Shown one piece after another: positions 22,237 through 33,077 of a stretch of DNA of 64,000 nt. The notes under the pieces are model-generated. The model was not told the DNA's origin and made no database searches. It worked only from the letters and a program-made list of their open reading frames with translations. The first letter of the stretch is position 1; each line of letters opens with the position of its first letter. Source of the stretch: Cordylochernes scorpioides (lineage: Eukaryota; Arthropoda; Arachnida; Pseudoscorpiones; Chernetidae); assembly GCA_030710605.1 (NCBI GenBank), contig CP092865.1, forward strand, positions 142,690,682-142,754,681, given 5' to 3'. The position numbers and the translations under genes were made by a program.

Positions 22237-22831
22237 AAACCTGTATAATTTAAAACACCTCAACACAGAAAAGCCAAGCTGGGGTCCACTCCAACCCGAC
22301 CACACACCAGAGCATATCACGGGATAACTATTGAGAAATTATATGATATATTTCTGGTAGATCTATTTTCCTATTGATGCTGTTTGTTTGTGATGACATG
22401 ATGGATTCCAGTACCAATCTGTGCTGCTTATTGTTTATGTGTTGATATAGGACTTTGGGATGATCTAAGTTAAAGTTATGGCCAGTGTTTGAAATATGTT
22501 GGTATATAAGTGACTTCGGGTCTCTATTGTTTATGTTTCGTTTGTGTTCGGTGATTCTGATATACGCGGTTCTGCCAGTCTCCCCCACATAGGAGGCTGG
22601 GCAATCCTGGCAAGAAACCGCGTATACTGCTCCGGTGGAATGGATGGGATTGCTGGGTGTATCTGCTTTGGTGATAGGATTCCTGAGAAGGGCAGCAAGA
22701 TTTGGGGGGCTGTTAAAATAAACTTGAATGCCATATGGGCGAAGGATTCTGGAAATGGTTACAGAGAACGAGGAATATGGAAGATAGCAAACGGCTCTAT
22801 AAGTCGTGGAGGTCCTCGGAGCAGTGGGATC
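22237..22831 (-). repeat. Inverted copy of the Penelope 3' portion
   Basis: It is the reverse complement of about 24678-25274 with very few differences and encodes the GIY-YIG domain. Unlike the main copy, its frame continues past the KVLY codons through QHINNKQHRLVLES to a later stop at 22328. It joins the main unit abruptly at GATC/AATAAAG (22829-22838). Confidence 0.9.
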
Positions 22832-22905
22832 AATAAAGAAGCTCCTTCGTAAAACTTGTGATTCGTTATACAATTGTACCAATTATACGGAGTTTACCTG
22901 TAGAA

Positions 22906-25068
22906 ATGTATGCCTTAGTCGCTTTCACGGTCATGAGCCACCCAAATTCCGATTGTTCCTTTTACCTACGCCAGCTCAGAAAGAAATCGGCACAACTGTC
23001 AAGATGGAGGTGTCACCTGCGCTTCAACCGAATATGCAAGGACCACCAGTTCATCCCACCGTCCCTCCGAATCAAAGACCCGGTAAGGAACCCTTTCTCA
23101 GAAAAGATAACAAAGAAGTTCCAGTGGGACCTGTTAGAGTCCAGAATCCAGGGATGTCACTCCAATATTAGGATCATTTCTAAGACAGTGAAGGGCCTCA
23201 TATTTCACATTCGCCAACTCCTTCCCATGGCAGAATTCACCGAAGCAATCATGTCCATCACTTCCGCAGCCTTTCCAAACAATTTATCTAACGGAATAGT
23301 TAACTTGTCCTCAATGTCCTTAACGGAAAAGGAGGAAAGGATGATAGCATTGGGGTTACATTACGTTCCTCCCGACAAGCCCGACATACCCAGGTTAATA
23401 GCAGGAGTGGAAGGTGCACTCAAAAACCTCAACCATATGGAAACCCTCAGGATTAGACACGCAGTTACCAAGGTCTTGCGCAGGCCCTATCACTCAGTGT
23501 CATATACCCGGGATCATCGCTCCCTTATCCACAAGCTAAAAAAGACCAGTTCGCTGGTCATCACCAAAGCAGACAAGGGAAACCAGACGGTGTTGATGGA
23601 TAGAGCTGATTACGAAGGAAAAATGATGAGCATACTCGCTGACACATCCACTTTTACGAATATCCCAACATCTGCGAAAGACGCCATGGTCAAGTGCTAC
23701 AAGTCATCACTTAGGAACTTGATGAAGGCGAAGCTGATCACCAAGGAACAATTGACTCAGTTCACCGGTTCCCTCGCACGGGATGCATACATATATGGTG
23801 CTCCTAAAATACACAAATCTGGGGTACCACTCCGACCCATCATAGCATACCACCTCTCCCCGGCACACACTTTAGCTAAATATCTGGCCCAGCTATTGTC
23901 CCCCATCATGAAGAACAATCCTAACCAATACAACATCACGCACCCACCCAGTTTTATTCAAGATATCACACAAATGCAGCCACCCGCACATCACACTATG
24001 GTTTCATTTGATGTCACAGCGCTATACCTCTCCCTTCCACACGCCCTCATTTTAAACAAATTACAGTCCTTTCTCAAGTCAGCAGGTATTCAAGATCAAA
24101 CAATAACCCTGATAACCCAACTAACGTCCTTATGTCTCTCCATTAGTACCTTTACATTTAACCACCAGCATTATAAGCAGATCAGAGGCACCCCAATGGG
24201 CAGCCCTCTTTCATCCATAGTTGCTGAAGTCGTGATGGGGTCCTTGGACCAGTGGATCAATCAGACGCATTCTTCCGACATCCATTATTGGAGGAGGTAT
24301 GTGGACGACATCTTCTGTATACTCAAACCGAATAAGCTCCAACCTATTTTTAACACTCTGCATTCCTTTCACGCAGACATCAAATTTACATATGAAACAG
24401 AAACAAACCTAGTATTACCTTTTCTGGACATCCTCATTATCCGCACTCCACACAGATTACACACAGCAGTTTATCACAAAAAGAATTTCCCACCCCTATA
24501 CACCCATTTCTCCTCCAATAGCCCGATAGCCTATAAAATAAATACAGTCAGGACCTTAACCAAAAGAATACATACGCATTGCTCATTACCTATATTCAAA
24601 GCCATAGAAAAAAACAGAATTACCACCCTTCTAACCACTGCAGGATACCCGAAAAAATTCATAGATAAACACACGTTTGATCCCACTGCTCCGAGGACCT
24701 CCATGACTTATAGAGCCGTTTGCTATCTTCTATATTCCTCGTTCTCTGTTACCATTTCCAGAATCCTTCGCCCATATGGCATCCAAGTTTATTTTAACAG
24801 CCCCCCCAATCTTGCTGCCCTTCTCAGGAATCCTATCACCAAAGCAGATACACCCAGCAATCCCATCCACTCCACCGGAGCAGGATACGCGGTTTCTTGC
24901 CAGGATTGCCCAGCCTCCTATGTGGGGGAGACTGGCAGAACCGCGTATATCAGAATCACCGAACACAAACGAAACATAAACAATAGAGACCCGAAGTCAC
25001 TTATATACCAACATATTTCAAACACTGGCCATAACTTCAACTTAGATCATCCCAAAGTCCTATATTAA
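22906..25068 (+). CDS. Penelope-like reverse transcriptase with GIY-YIG endonuclease
   Basis: I take the first ATG of the open frame, at 22906; the frame stays open back to 22858. The protein copies RNA and nicks target DNA. RT motifs in order: KADKGNQTVLMDRADY, GAPKIHKSGVPLRPI, SFDVTALYLSLP, GTPMGSPLSSIVAEVVMG, the catalytic RRYVDDIFCI and PFLDILIIR. The C-terminal GIY-YIG domain shows CQDCPASYVGETGRTAY, HKRN and SLIYQHISNTGHNF. A stop at 25066-25068 ends it after KVLY. The inverted copy has CAA where the main copy has TAA, so about 37 residues are lost, after the core of the nuclease. Confidence 0.9.
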   Translation: MYALVAFTVMSHPNSDCSFYLRQLRKKSAQLSRWRCHLRFNRICKDHQFIPPSLRIKDPVRNPFSEKITKKFQWDLLESRIQGCHSNIRIISKTVKGLIFHIRQLLPMAEFTEAIMSITSAAFPNNLSNGIVNLSSMSLTEKEERMIALGLHYVPPDKPDIPRLIAGVEGALKNLNHMETLRIRHAVTKVLRRPYHSVSYTRDHRSLIHKLKKTSSLVITKADKGNQTVLMDRADYEGKMMSILADTSTFTNIPTSAKDAMVKCYKSSLRNLMKAKLITKEQLTQFTGSLARDAYIYGAPKIHKSGVPLRPIIAYHLSPAHTLAKYLAQLLSPIMKNNPNQYNITHPPSFIQDITQMQPPAHHTMVSFDVTALYLSLPHALILNKLQSFLKSAGIQDQTITLITQLTSLCLSISTFTFNHQHYKQIRGTPMGSPLSSIVAEVVMGSLDQWINQTHSSDIHYWRRYVDDIFCILKPNKLQPIFNTLHSFHADIKFTYETETNLVLPFLDILIIRTPHRLHTAVYHKKNFPPLYTHFSSNSPIAYKINTVRTLTKRIHTHCSLPIFKAIEKNRITTLLTTAGYPKKFIDKHTFDPTAPRTSMTYRAVCYLLYSSFSVTISRILRPYGIQVYFNSPPNLAALLRNPITKADTPSNPIHSTGAGYAVSCQDCPASYVGETGRTAYIRITEHKRNINNRDPKSLIYQHISNTGHNFNLDHPKVLY

Positions 25069-25509
25069 CACATAAACAATAAGCAGCACAGATTGGTACT
25101 GGAATCCATCATATCATCACAAACAAACAGCATCAATAGGAAAATAGATCTACCGGAAATATATCATATAATTTCTCAATAGTTATCCCGTGATATGCTC
25201 TGGTGTGTGGTCGGGTTGGAGTGGACCCCAGCTTGGCTTTTCTGTGTTGAGGTGTTTTAAATTATACAGGTTTTAAACTTTACAAATTTTATAGTCTCGC
25301 ACTACTTGCATACAGTGAATATCATAATTTTACTTAATTTTTAGCGTATATTTTCCAAAATTTTATCTAAATTTTAAAAATCGTTGAGTTAATTTGCATA
25401 GTTTTATTTTATATTTCATAGTCATAATTCCTATTTCTATTTTAATTATATTCGCATGTAAATTTATATGTTGTATATAATGGCTCAAGCACGCTTATAC
25501 CCTGTTAGT

Positions 25510-25565
25510 ATAGTCATACTAGCCACGCCTGTTGAAGAACCGAACGGTTCGAAAGCTAGCACAAG
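25510..25565 (+). other. Hammerhead-like structured motif in the Penelope tail
   Basis: CTGTTGA (25529-25535), then a perfect GAACCG/CGGTTC stem with an AA loop, then GAAA (25551-25554) and GCTAGC. This is the order of a hammerhead core (CUGANGA, stem II, GAAA), with one change at a conserved A. The second Penelope fragment has CTGTAGA...GAAAGCTTG at 60675-60705. Penelope-class elements are known to carry hammerhead motifs in their terminal repeats. Flanking stems I and III do not pair convincingly. Confidence 0.35.
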
Positions 25566-25620
25566 TATAAATAAAGAAGCTCCTTCGTAAAACTTGTGAT
25601 TCGTTATACATAAAGGTCTA

Positions 25621-25714
25621 TAATTTTTATAGTTATTAAAATCTGTTTTTCCAGGTTTCGGAATAATTATTGCCTCTGCTCTTTTCCATTCAGCAGGATA
25701 GTATTGCATTTTTA
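25621..25714 (-). pseudogene. R1-like ORF2, RT N-terminal fragment next to the gap
   Basis: Read on the minus strand this gives AEWKRAEAIIIPKPGKTDF and NNYKNYRPL, the conserved start of RT (xxxWKxAxVIxIPKPGK...YRPI), and runs into the Penelope target site. The sequence continues beyond the Penelope element at 22223. Confidence 0.7.
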
Positions 25715-26054
25715 NNNNNNNNNNNNNNNNNNNNNNNNNNNNNNNNNNNNNNNNNNNNNNNNNNNNNNNNNNNNNNNNNNNNNNNNNNNNNNNNNNNNNN
25801 NNNNNNNNNNNNNNNNNNNNNNNNNNNNNNNNNNNNNNNNNNNNNNNNNNNNNNNNNNNNNNNNNNNNNNNNNNNNNNNNNNNNNNNNNNNNNNNNNNNN
25901 NNNNNNNNNNNNNNNNNNNNNNNNNNNNNNNNNNNNNNNNNNNNNNNNNNNNNNNNNNNNNNNNNNNNNNNNNNNNNNNNNNNNNNNNNNNNNNNNNNNN
26001 NNNNNNNNNNNNNNNNNNNNNNNNNNNNNNNNNNNNNNNNNNNNNNNNNNNNNN
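25715..26054. other. Assembly gap, 340 N
   Basis: Run of N between the R1 endonuclease and RT parts. It hides the linker of ORF2; its true size is unknown. Confidence 0.98.
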
Positions 26055-26097
26055 ACCATCGGTTTTTCTTTATTGAGTAGTTTTAAATTATAATTTC

Positions 26098-27395
26098 TTA
26101 TATACTTTTATGGATGTTTGTATCTTCTTCACATTTATCATCTTGAAATAAGTTATTCAATAATTCCTCACCCTTCTGCAAACATTCCATATCAGTATTA
26201 CCCTCCAAAATTTGCATATTTCTCTTCCGCTTAGATCCACTTTTGATGTTTTTGTACACCTTATATAAGTTTCCATAAGGGTTGTTCGATTTGCTTTCCT
26301 CCAGAAAAATTCTCCATGATGCTTTCCTAGCTTTTTCTATTTCCCGTAAATACTTATATCGTATGCTTTTATAATATTGTTTAATATGATTAGGGCAATT
26401 TTTGTTTCTATAGTAACAGTTTCTAAGATAATGACAGTGATCCTTTAGAAGCTGTAAATTCGTATTCCACCACTTATTACTAATATTATTTTTTGTTGTC
26501 ATATTATTATTTACTATAAGTGAATTATGTGCTGCCTCAATCACTATGTTCGTAAGTTCTTTTACCGTTTGATCAATCATTTCTGGTGTATCCACTATGT
26601 CTAGTAAGTTTACAATTTTTTCTTGTTCAGTACTGTTAATTCTCTGACTAAAACTTAACCAGTTCGCATTTTTCTCATTAAATTTCCAAGTGGAATAATA
26701 TTTTTCTGAACTAAATTGTTCGTTTGTATATATTTCAAAAGATATAGCTACATGATCTGAAATTTGCGATATCTGCTGTGGCTTCCAATTTCTGATCGCC
26801 GCAATTGCCTGTTTATTTGTTAGTGTGAGATCAATCACACTTGCATCACGACACGTGAAAGTTTTATTATTATGGATAATTAAGTTTATTTCATCTATGA
26901 TAGGGATCAGTCTATGTCCATTATAATTTTTCCTGATATCATACCATAACGGAGCTCTGGCGTTGAAATCGCCGCAAATTTTTACACCGGCATATGTAAA
27001 TTTGTATTAATTAACTTCTTCATAAATTCCTCATGCTCACTTTTCATTGAATTCGGATGTATATAAATGTTGGAAAGATATATTTTCTTACTTTTTGTTT
27101 GTATGGTTATAGTTGTAGCGAATGAGTTAGTGAATTCTGTTCTTAATTGAATTTTTAAGCTGCTATTTCTTACAATTATTGCCGTATTTATATTGGGACT
27201 GTTCATCAATTGATATTTTGTACAAGGTCCTGGAAATATTACCTCCTCTTTGATTATATAAGGTTCTTGAATCATTACTATATCTGCATTTCTAATTTCA
27301 TCAGATGCACAAAGCTCATTTATGCAACTTTTGCTTTTTCTGGTATTTTGTTGAATAATTTTTATTTTGTCAATATATAGTTTTCGCCCCATCAT
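26098..27395 (-). pseudogene. R1-like ORF2, endonuclease region, frameshifted
   Basis: The apurinic-type endonuclease nicks the target DNA. The first frame (26982-27395) has KIIQQNTRKSKSCINEL, IVMIQEPYI and IYLSNIYIHPNS. After a frameshift near 26985 a second frame gives CGDFNARAPLW, then VIDLTLTNKQ and ISDHVAISF (the SDH active-site motif) in the ORF 26098-26838, followed by the linker to RT. All the motifs expected for an R1/jockey endonuclease are present. At least one frameshift and the gap make it nonfunctional. Confidence 0.8.
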
Positions 27396-27407
27396 TCTGG
27401 AAGTTTA

Positions 27408-28497
27408 TTATTGGCCCGCATCTTCTATAAGTGTAGAATAGTCTGTTCTTTGTATTATGATTTGCATCTCTTTTTTATAGATTGGGCAGTCTTGACTATT
27501 CGGTTTATGCTCCAAATCTCGATTTCTAAAATGTGGATGTTTGACGCAGTTGCAGCATTTAACTGTAGTCGAGCATTCGTGTTCTCCCTCTTTTTCACAT
27601 TTAATACATTTTTTGGGATTGGGACAGTTATTACTCTTATGATTAGGATTAAATAAAAACAGTTCTGACATTGGTTCACTAATATTTTATCTTTAATATC
27701 GCATTGTTGAATATCCGTGTAAATTTTTCCCTTTCTCTTCATAATTTGGTAGACTCTAGGTGAAACCCTCAGTACTACATCTTGCTCTGGTCTATTGGTT
27801 TTCATTGGAAATAGCACTTTGATCTCTTCACTGAGTTGAGGAAGTTCAGGGTTCATCTCACATAACGTTGTCGATAAATTAGCTAAGTTTGTCATCTTGT
27901 TGACTGATTTTATGACTATGTTTGGATCTCTTAGTTTTGGCTTGTATGTTTTACTGCACTGGTTTAGATCATCTTGCTTAGTAAAACTTTCTATCATTCG
28001 ATCTATATCTTGATCTTTAGGCAATTTTATTACTGTACCTTTCCTAGTATTAAATACCTTGTTAATCCTAATTTTATTTCTCTCCTGTCGTAAAAATTTT
28101 ATACTATCATTCACCTTTTGTTGTACCTGTGAGATGTTTTCATTTTCATTGGCAGTTATTATGATAGTTTGTTCCTCAGGAATTTGCTTTTCTTTTTGAA
28201 TAAATTTATCTTCCCCATATTTTACCATCTCTGCATACGAGTCCTTGTTTCTGCTTTGTTTTACTATTTGGGATAAATCGTTTCTAATGTCGGTATAATT
28301 TTTCTGCATACATTCCCCAATTCCATTTAAACTCTGTTCTAGTTTCACCAATTCTATTACACTATCCTTTAGCTGTTTTTTTTTTTTTTTTTTACATATC
28401 CAATATCTTGTTTATTCAACGTTTTTTGATTGTTATCAAATTTGTCTACAAAATATTTGCATAATTCATCCAACCTGTCTAATATTAATGCATTCAT
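27408..28497 (-). pseudogene. R1-like ORF1 with three CCHC knuckles, frameshifted
   Basis: ORF1 proteins bind element RNA. The best start is the ATG at 28495-28497 (MNALILDRLDELCKYF). The frame is thrown off in an 18-A run (28376-28393), continues from 28351 with a coiled-coil-like region, and shifts again near 27660. The C-terminus has CQNCFLFNPNHKSNNC, CIKCEKEGEHEC and CCNCVKHPHF...DC, three zinc knuckles as in R1, I and jockey ORF1. It overlaps or abuts the start of ORF2 near 27400. Confidence 0.8.
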
Positions 28498-28683
28498 TGT
28501 TTTGCATATCTATTGACAGCGTAAAATTTTAATGAATTATTATCGTTATTTAAAGTATTTAATTCAATCCAAAAGATTTAGCAATATTAATATACATTTC
28601 AAAATTCAATATGTTTAAATATAAACTGGGTTTAAAATATTTCAAAATATATAATATAAGTTAAATCAAATTTAAAGTATATT

Positions 28684-28741
28684 TACCGGAAAATTAGGAG
28701 CGATGCAATACACGTCCACTCAGTCTGGCCGCCTGGTGGCA
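28684..28741 (-). promoter_or_regulatory. R1 5' end with internal promoter (DPE-like GGACGTG)
   Basis: The first bases of the element (minus strand from 28741) include CCAGGCGGCC and GGACGTG at about +25 to +31, then CCGGTAAATAT. GACGTG near +28 is the downstream promoter element known from jockey-type insect elements. The same block occurs at the 5' end of the other non-LTR element (49018-49080). Confidence 0.55.
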
Positions 28742-28748
28742 ATGTCTT

Positions 28749-29784
28749 AGTGATAAAAGTTACATGCCAATGTATCTAGGTCACGCGGCGCATCCTGCCC
28801 TTTTTAATTTGTCCTCGTAGATTTTTTGTCCCTGTGCGACTTGTGGGTGAAAACATGATCCTTCCCAAAAGTGCGTTTACATTGTGTGTACAGGAGACAC
28901 GGGAATCTCGTTAACCTTAAGTTTGTATTTGTATTTGTTGTAATGTGTTTGGGGTTGTATTGTCTTTCAAGATCTCAAGGCCGAGTGTATTATGTTAATT
29001 TGTCCCGAGCCTTAATGCGTTCTAGGGTTTTTTTTGCGGTTCCCTAGGGCACTTAAGATATGCTTGCCCGATATCCACTTCGTTATCGGGAGGTCGCGTG
29101 ACCGGAATCGTATCTTTGAATACAGGGTTCGAAGAGAGTCCTCGACCCTTCTAAAGTTGTTGTTTCTTCCTTTCGGAAGAAATGTAAGCTCGAAAGCTTT
29201 GCTACCTATTTTTTTCTTATCCTATCCTTTAAGTGGTAATGTGCGTGTTTTGTTCGTATTTGACCTTGAGATCTGAATTTTGCGTATTGGTCGTGAATGT
29301 TGTATGCTTGTTTTATGTGGGTGACATGTAATATTGTTTAGAAATGTTGGTAAAGAATCGAATTTGGTTGTAATTCATTTGGAATGCGTTTTGAGAATTA
29401 AATTGGTTTATTAATATAATATTAATATGATGATATTAATATAATTAAATGTGTTTTTGTAAGAATCGGGATGTGAGCTCGTTGTGAATGCGTTTGAGAA
29501 TTGAATTTGTTTATTAATATAATATTAATATAATGATTTTAATATATTTTTAAATGTGTTTATGTAAGAATCGGGATGTGTGAACTTGTTTTGAAGTGGA
29601 TCCAACGTTGAGCGAAAACGCAATTTGGTGACCGTTAAAAATGGCGGACGTCTTTGTGTATCGCGGGGGGAACAAAGTGACCTCCATCTTATTGCCGGAA
29701 ACGCGAGGCCAGGCGAGGGGAATTTCTAATTCTGTCTTCCCCTTCTATAATTGATCCGGGGTCTCAACGCCCGCTGGACACTTC
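28749..29784 (-). other. G 3' noncoding region between pol and the R1 insertion
   Basis: No convincing gene. It includes AAGGGGAAGACAG (minus strand near 29735), a purine tract that could be a primer, and a two-copy tandem duplication at 29382-29590. A plus-strand ORF at 29034-29276 has no recognisable motif. Confidence 0.45.
29382..29590. repeat. Two tandem copies of a 104-bp unit
   Basis: GAATGCGTTT starts both copies (29382, 29486) and each ends GTAAGAATCGGGATGTG. The middle is an ATATTAATAT-rich tract. Confidence 0.85.
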
Positions 29785-31220
29785 TTAATTAGGTTGGTTG
29801 GGCGTCCTGAATGTCCGCTGGAAGTTGTCTTTTAGGATATCCAATATAAGTGCGACAAATGTATAGACGGCACTTCCTATATGGAAGATGGCTTCCTGTA
29901 ATTGGTAAAGCCTTTGGGGCTGTTGGGTATTTAGTCCAAGGTAGATTACTATGGTAAATGGGGTGAGTTTATAGGGTATAATCAGAAGACAGATAAAAAA
30001 TATTAAGTGAAATATGGGAAAACTGCACATTTTCTCCCATGTCTTCTCCATGAGTTGGTGGCTTTGTGTAGCGTGTTGTAATTCGATTGGTTGTGGCGGA
30101 CTTGGAATTGGATGTATTTGTGGATGGGCGATGTCGCGTTTTTTGTTATCGGTGAAGGGTACAAATCGGGTTTTGGTGAAAATGGTGGGATCTAAATGAA
30201 TGAAAGGTTCGCTGTTTGTCGGTTTAATTGTCAACGGCTCTGTTGGAAAAATTTCGGGTGTGAGGTGTTTAAATGGAAACGTGTAATTATCTTTATGTTT
30301 CAAATGGTGTATTTTGATTACGGGTGGTGTTATATATCGGATGTTTTCTGTGTATAGTTTAAGTTTGTTCACATGGACTGTATCAGTATCTCTTTGGAGA
30401 AGTTGGTTGGGTCTATCGATACGGACCACATTTGGGGAGATGATCTCTAATATGGTGTATGGTTCTGTGAAATACGGGGCGAGTTTCCCTGTGTTGGGGT
30501 GGTGATATATTTTAACCAACACCAGGTCGCCTATCTCGAAGCGTGGTTGTTTGTGTCGTTGATCATAAACGTTTTTGTCTCGTAGGTACATGTTTTGAGT
30601 TCTCGTGTGTGCGATCTTCCTAGCTCTGTCGATGTCTGGATAAGGTGTGGTGTGGTCAGAAAGTTCCGGAGGTAGAACGCCAAACATCAGGTAGATGGGC
30701 GGGAAACCGGTGACAGAGTGCGGGGTATTATGGTATATTGTGGTAACTCGTTTGACCAACTTGGTCCATGCGATTTTAGGATTCTCCAAATGTAGTAGCC
30801 TAAGTTTTCCTGTAAGGGTGACGTTTAGGCGTTCACATAGACCGTTGGCTTGTGGTTTATTGCTGGTGGTGAGTAACGGGGGGATACTACTGTTAAGCAG
30901 GAAGCTCCTAAAATTTGGGGAAGTGAATGCAGGGGCTCTATCCGTAAGAAGGCGTTTCGGGGAGCTATCCTGTAATACTCGCTTGAGCACCTGTTGATAG
31001 GTAAAAATGCTGGTGGATTTGGACGGGAACGTCCATGTGTAGCGCGAGAAATGGTCGACTACGACATAGAGGTATACTTTGGCCTTGCCATATTTGGCAA
31101 ACCCTGCTATGGTGTCGAGGGATAGTAGGTCAAAGGGTCCTTTGGCTTCTGGCGGCTGACCTCATTCCCCGTAAGTGGGTCCCAGCGGACGCTTTGTCAA
31201 CTGGCAGGTTGAACAGGTTT
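29785..31220 (-). pseudogene. pol: Gypsy G integrase with a membrane-segment tail
   Basis: Integrase core: LDTIAGF, then LTDRAPAFTS and NGLCERLNVTL, whose second Asp and Glu are separated by 35 residues as expected. The first Asp lies upstream of the 30990 boundary, beyond a frame break near 31160. A GPY/F-type segment follows (TEPYTILEIISPNVVRI). After about 115 more residues comes an uncommon extension with a strongly hydrophobic stretch (FPIFHLIFFICLLIIPY, residues about 325-341) and a second one (AVYTFVALILDIL) before the stop at 29785. This could be the remnant of an envelope-like domain fused to Pol, or a membrane tail. There is no signal peptide of its own. Confidence 0.75.
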
Positions 31221-32028
31221 TAAACTTCTGTGTAATGTCCTTTGACATGCCCTGCCAATAATACTGAGCGGAGATGAGTCTCGTCATTTGTGATATGCCT
31301 GGGTGGTTGTATTGGGTGTGTACTGATTGTAGTAGTTTGTTGGTGAGTGTTTTTGGGATGATTATTTTGGTTACACCTTTGCGGGAAATGGTATGAAGTC
31401 CATTGTGATCAATGGTCAAGTTAGAATTTCCCGATGGGGAAGGCTGATGGTTCTTAATGAGGGAGGCGTCTAAGAAACCACAGAACGGGTTACGGGATAG
31501 GAGGTCCGCCTCATATTGTTGTGCTCCTTTTATGTAGCGAACCTCATACTCGTAACTCGACAGCCGTAAACTCCATCGAAATAATCTGCCTGACGGGTTT
31601 TTGATCGTTTTCAGCCACTGCAATGCGTGATGGTCAGAAAATATGGTGAATTTTCTTCCCATCAAATAGACGCGGAATTTATCCACACTCTCAACGATTG
31701 CTAGGCATTCTAATTCAGAGATGGAGTAATTCCGTTCGTGTGAACGCAGGGAGAGGATGAAATATTGGACTGGGTAGGTCTTCCCATCAGGGTGGACCTG
31801 TTTGAGGATGCCCGCTATACCGAGGGTGGAGGCGTCACAGTACACCTGGCATGGCAGACCTTCTTGGTAAAGGTGTAAAATGGGGTGTGTGGTGAGGCTT
31901 TCCTTCAGTTCAGTGAACGCCTTTTGGCACTTTTCATCCCAGACCCACGTGACATCCTTTTTGAGAACGTTGTTAAGTGGCGTCCGCAAGCGGGCGTAGT
32001 CTGGAATGAATTTGTTATAAACGTTCAC
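31162..32028 (-). pseudogene. pol: Gypsy G RNase H and integrase zinc domain
   Basis: A 288-residue frame starting in the RT connection (YNKFIPDYARLRTPLNNVLKK). RNase H motifs: YCDASTLGIAGIL, SELECLAIVES and FSDHHALQWL. The tether region ends with the integrase HHCC zinc site, HTQYNHPG...CSTCQL. A stop at 31162-31164 and a one-base slip separate it from the integrase core. Frame overlap with the RT ORF (32015-32028) shows another frameshift at the RT thumb. Confidence 0.85.
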
Positions 32029-32884
32029 AGCGCCTAAGAAGGATTGTAATGTTTTCGGTTGTGTGGTTGTTGGATGGCGTGGATGATTTCTGTGTTGCGT
32101 ATGAGGGGTGGGTAGTACCAGCAGTGATGGTGTATCCTAGGAAATTTATGGACTGTTTAAAAAATTCGCATTTTGCGAAGTTAAGTTGTAACTTTTCTAC
32201 CTCGCAAAATGCGAAATATTGTCGCAGATGGTTTTGATGGTCCTCCAGTGTGTTGGAGAAAATGATGAAATCATCGAAATAATGTGCTACACAGTCAAGT
32301 CCGTGCCTCTGTAGGATTTGACTCATGGCTCTTTCGTAGATCTGAGGGCTGGTTTTCAGCCCGAAAGGCAATCGAGTGGGCTGATATAACCATTCGAGCG
32401 TGGCAAATGCCAACAGTGGTCGAGAATCGGGGTGTATGGGGACCTGCCAATACGCGGAGGATATGCCGGCAGTTAAGAAATACTTGGCCCGTTCGAGACG
32501 GTCGAGTATATTCTCGATCCTTGGGAGTGGATGGACATCAGAGCTGATAAGTTCGTTCACCTTTCTATAGTCAATGCAAAACCTTTTGTTCTTGTCGCGC
32601 TTGGTGACGAGAGTGACTGGGCTAGAGAAAGGTGAAAACGACTGTTCTATAATGCCATTTTCCAGCATTTGTTGGACTTGACTGCGGATTTCCTGTTGGT
32701 CGCATATCGGAACACGATATGGACGCATGGTGATGATTTTGTTGGAGTTTGCGGGTATTCTTACTTGTGGTATTTTTAGGCATGGTACACGCCGAATTTG
32801 TTTTGTGTAAATATGTGGTTGTATCTTTGTAAAAGTGTGGGGAAGTGAGGTGGATAGTGAGGACTTTGTGTCGTACTGTCGCAT
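32015..32884 (-). pseudogene. pol: Gypsy G reverse transcriptase
   Basis: A 289-residue frame with RT motifs: FCIDYRKVNELI, GISSAYWQVPI, LPFGLKTSPQIYE and the catalytic HYFDDFIIFS (YFDD), then FLGYTI. Upstream it runs in a second frame toward the protease linker at 33073, where H1 has inserted. The thumb is frameshifted near 32020. The Ty3/gypsy domain order (protease, RT, RNase H, integrase) is intact. Confidence 0.85.
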
Positions 32885-33077
32885 GTGTATGGGGAATGAT
32901 TTTGTTGTGTTTTAGTGTGAGTGTCGCGCTTGTTGCGATGTACACGTGTGTGACGGTTGTGTGGTGACGTGTGGTCACGTGTGTGCTTAGTGTGAAAGTT
33001 GTCCTGTTGGATGGACGCATTTTGTGCATTTTTGTGATGGGTTTGGGCCGTTGTGGCCTTGTGCATTGAGGACATAT

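Larger units (their letters stand above)
22237..25607 (+). mobile_element. Penelope-like element with inverted partial copy at its 5' side
   Basis: The 13-bp sequence ACATAAAGGTCTA at 22224-22236 and 25608-25620 is the target duplication. The element begins with an inverted copy of its own 3' part (22237-22831), then a 39-bp direct repeat (22832-22870) that recurs at 25570-25608, then the RT-endonuclease ORF, then a 3' tail. Inverted partial partners and terminal direct repeats are known features of the Penelope class. It inserted in the R1 RT and broke the frame there. Confidence 0.92.
17328..28741 (-). mobile_element. R1-clade non-LTR retrotransposon, degraded, with nested elements
   Basis: ORF1 (zinc knuckles), endonuclease and RT are all present in order on the minus strand. 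The 3' end shows a TAAATAAATAATAA-type tail at 17328-17345. ATGTCTT occurs at 17321-17327 and 28742-28748, a plausible target duplication. It contains a Penelope-like element inside the RT, a TIR-bounded block at the end of ORF2, and a 340-N gap. Sequence type (AFDNAWW, GYADD, three CCHC knuckles) is R1-like, but it is not in rDNA. Confidence 0.75.
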
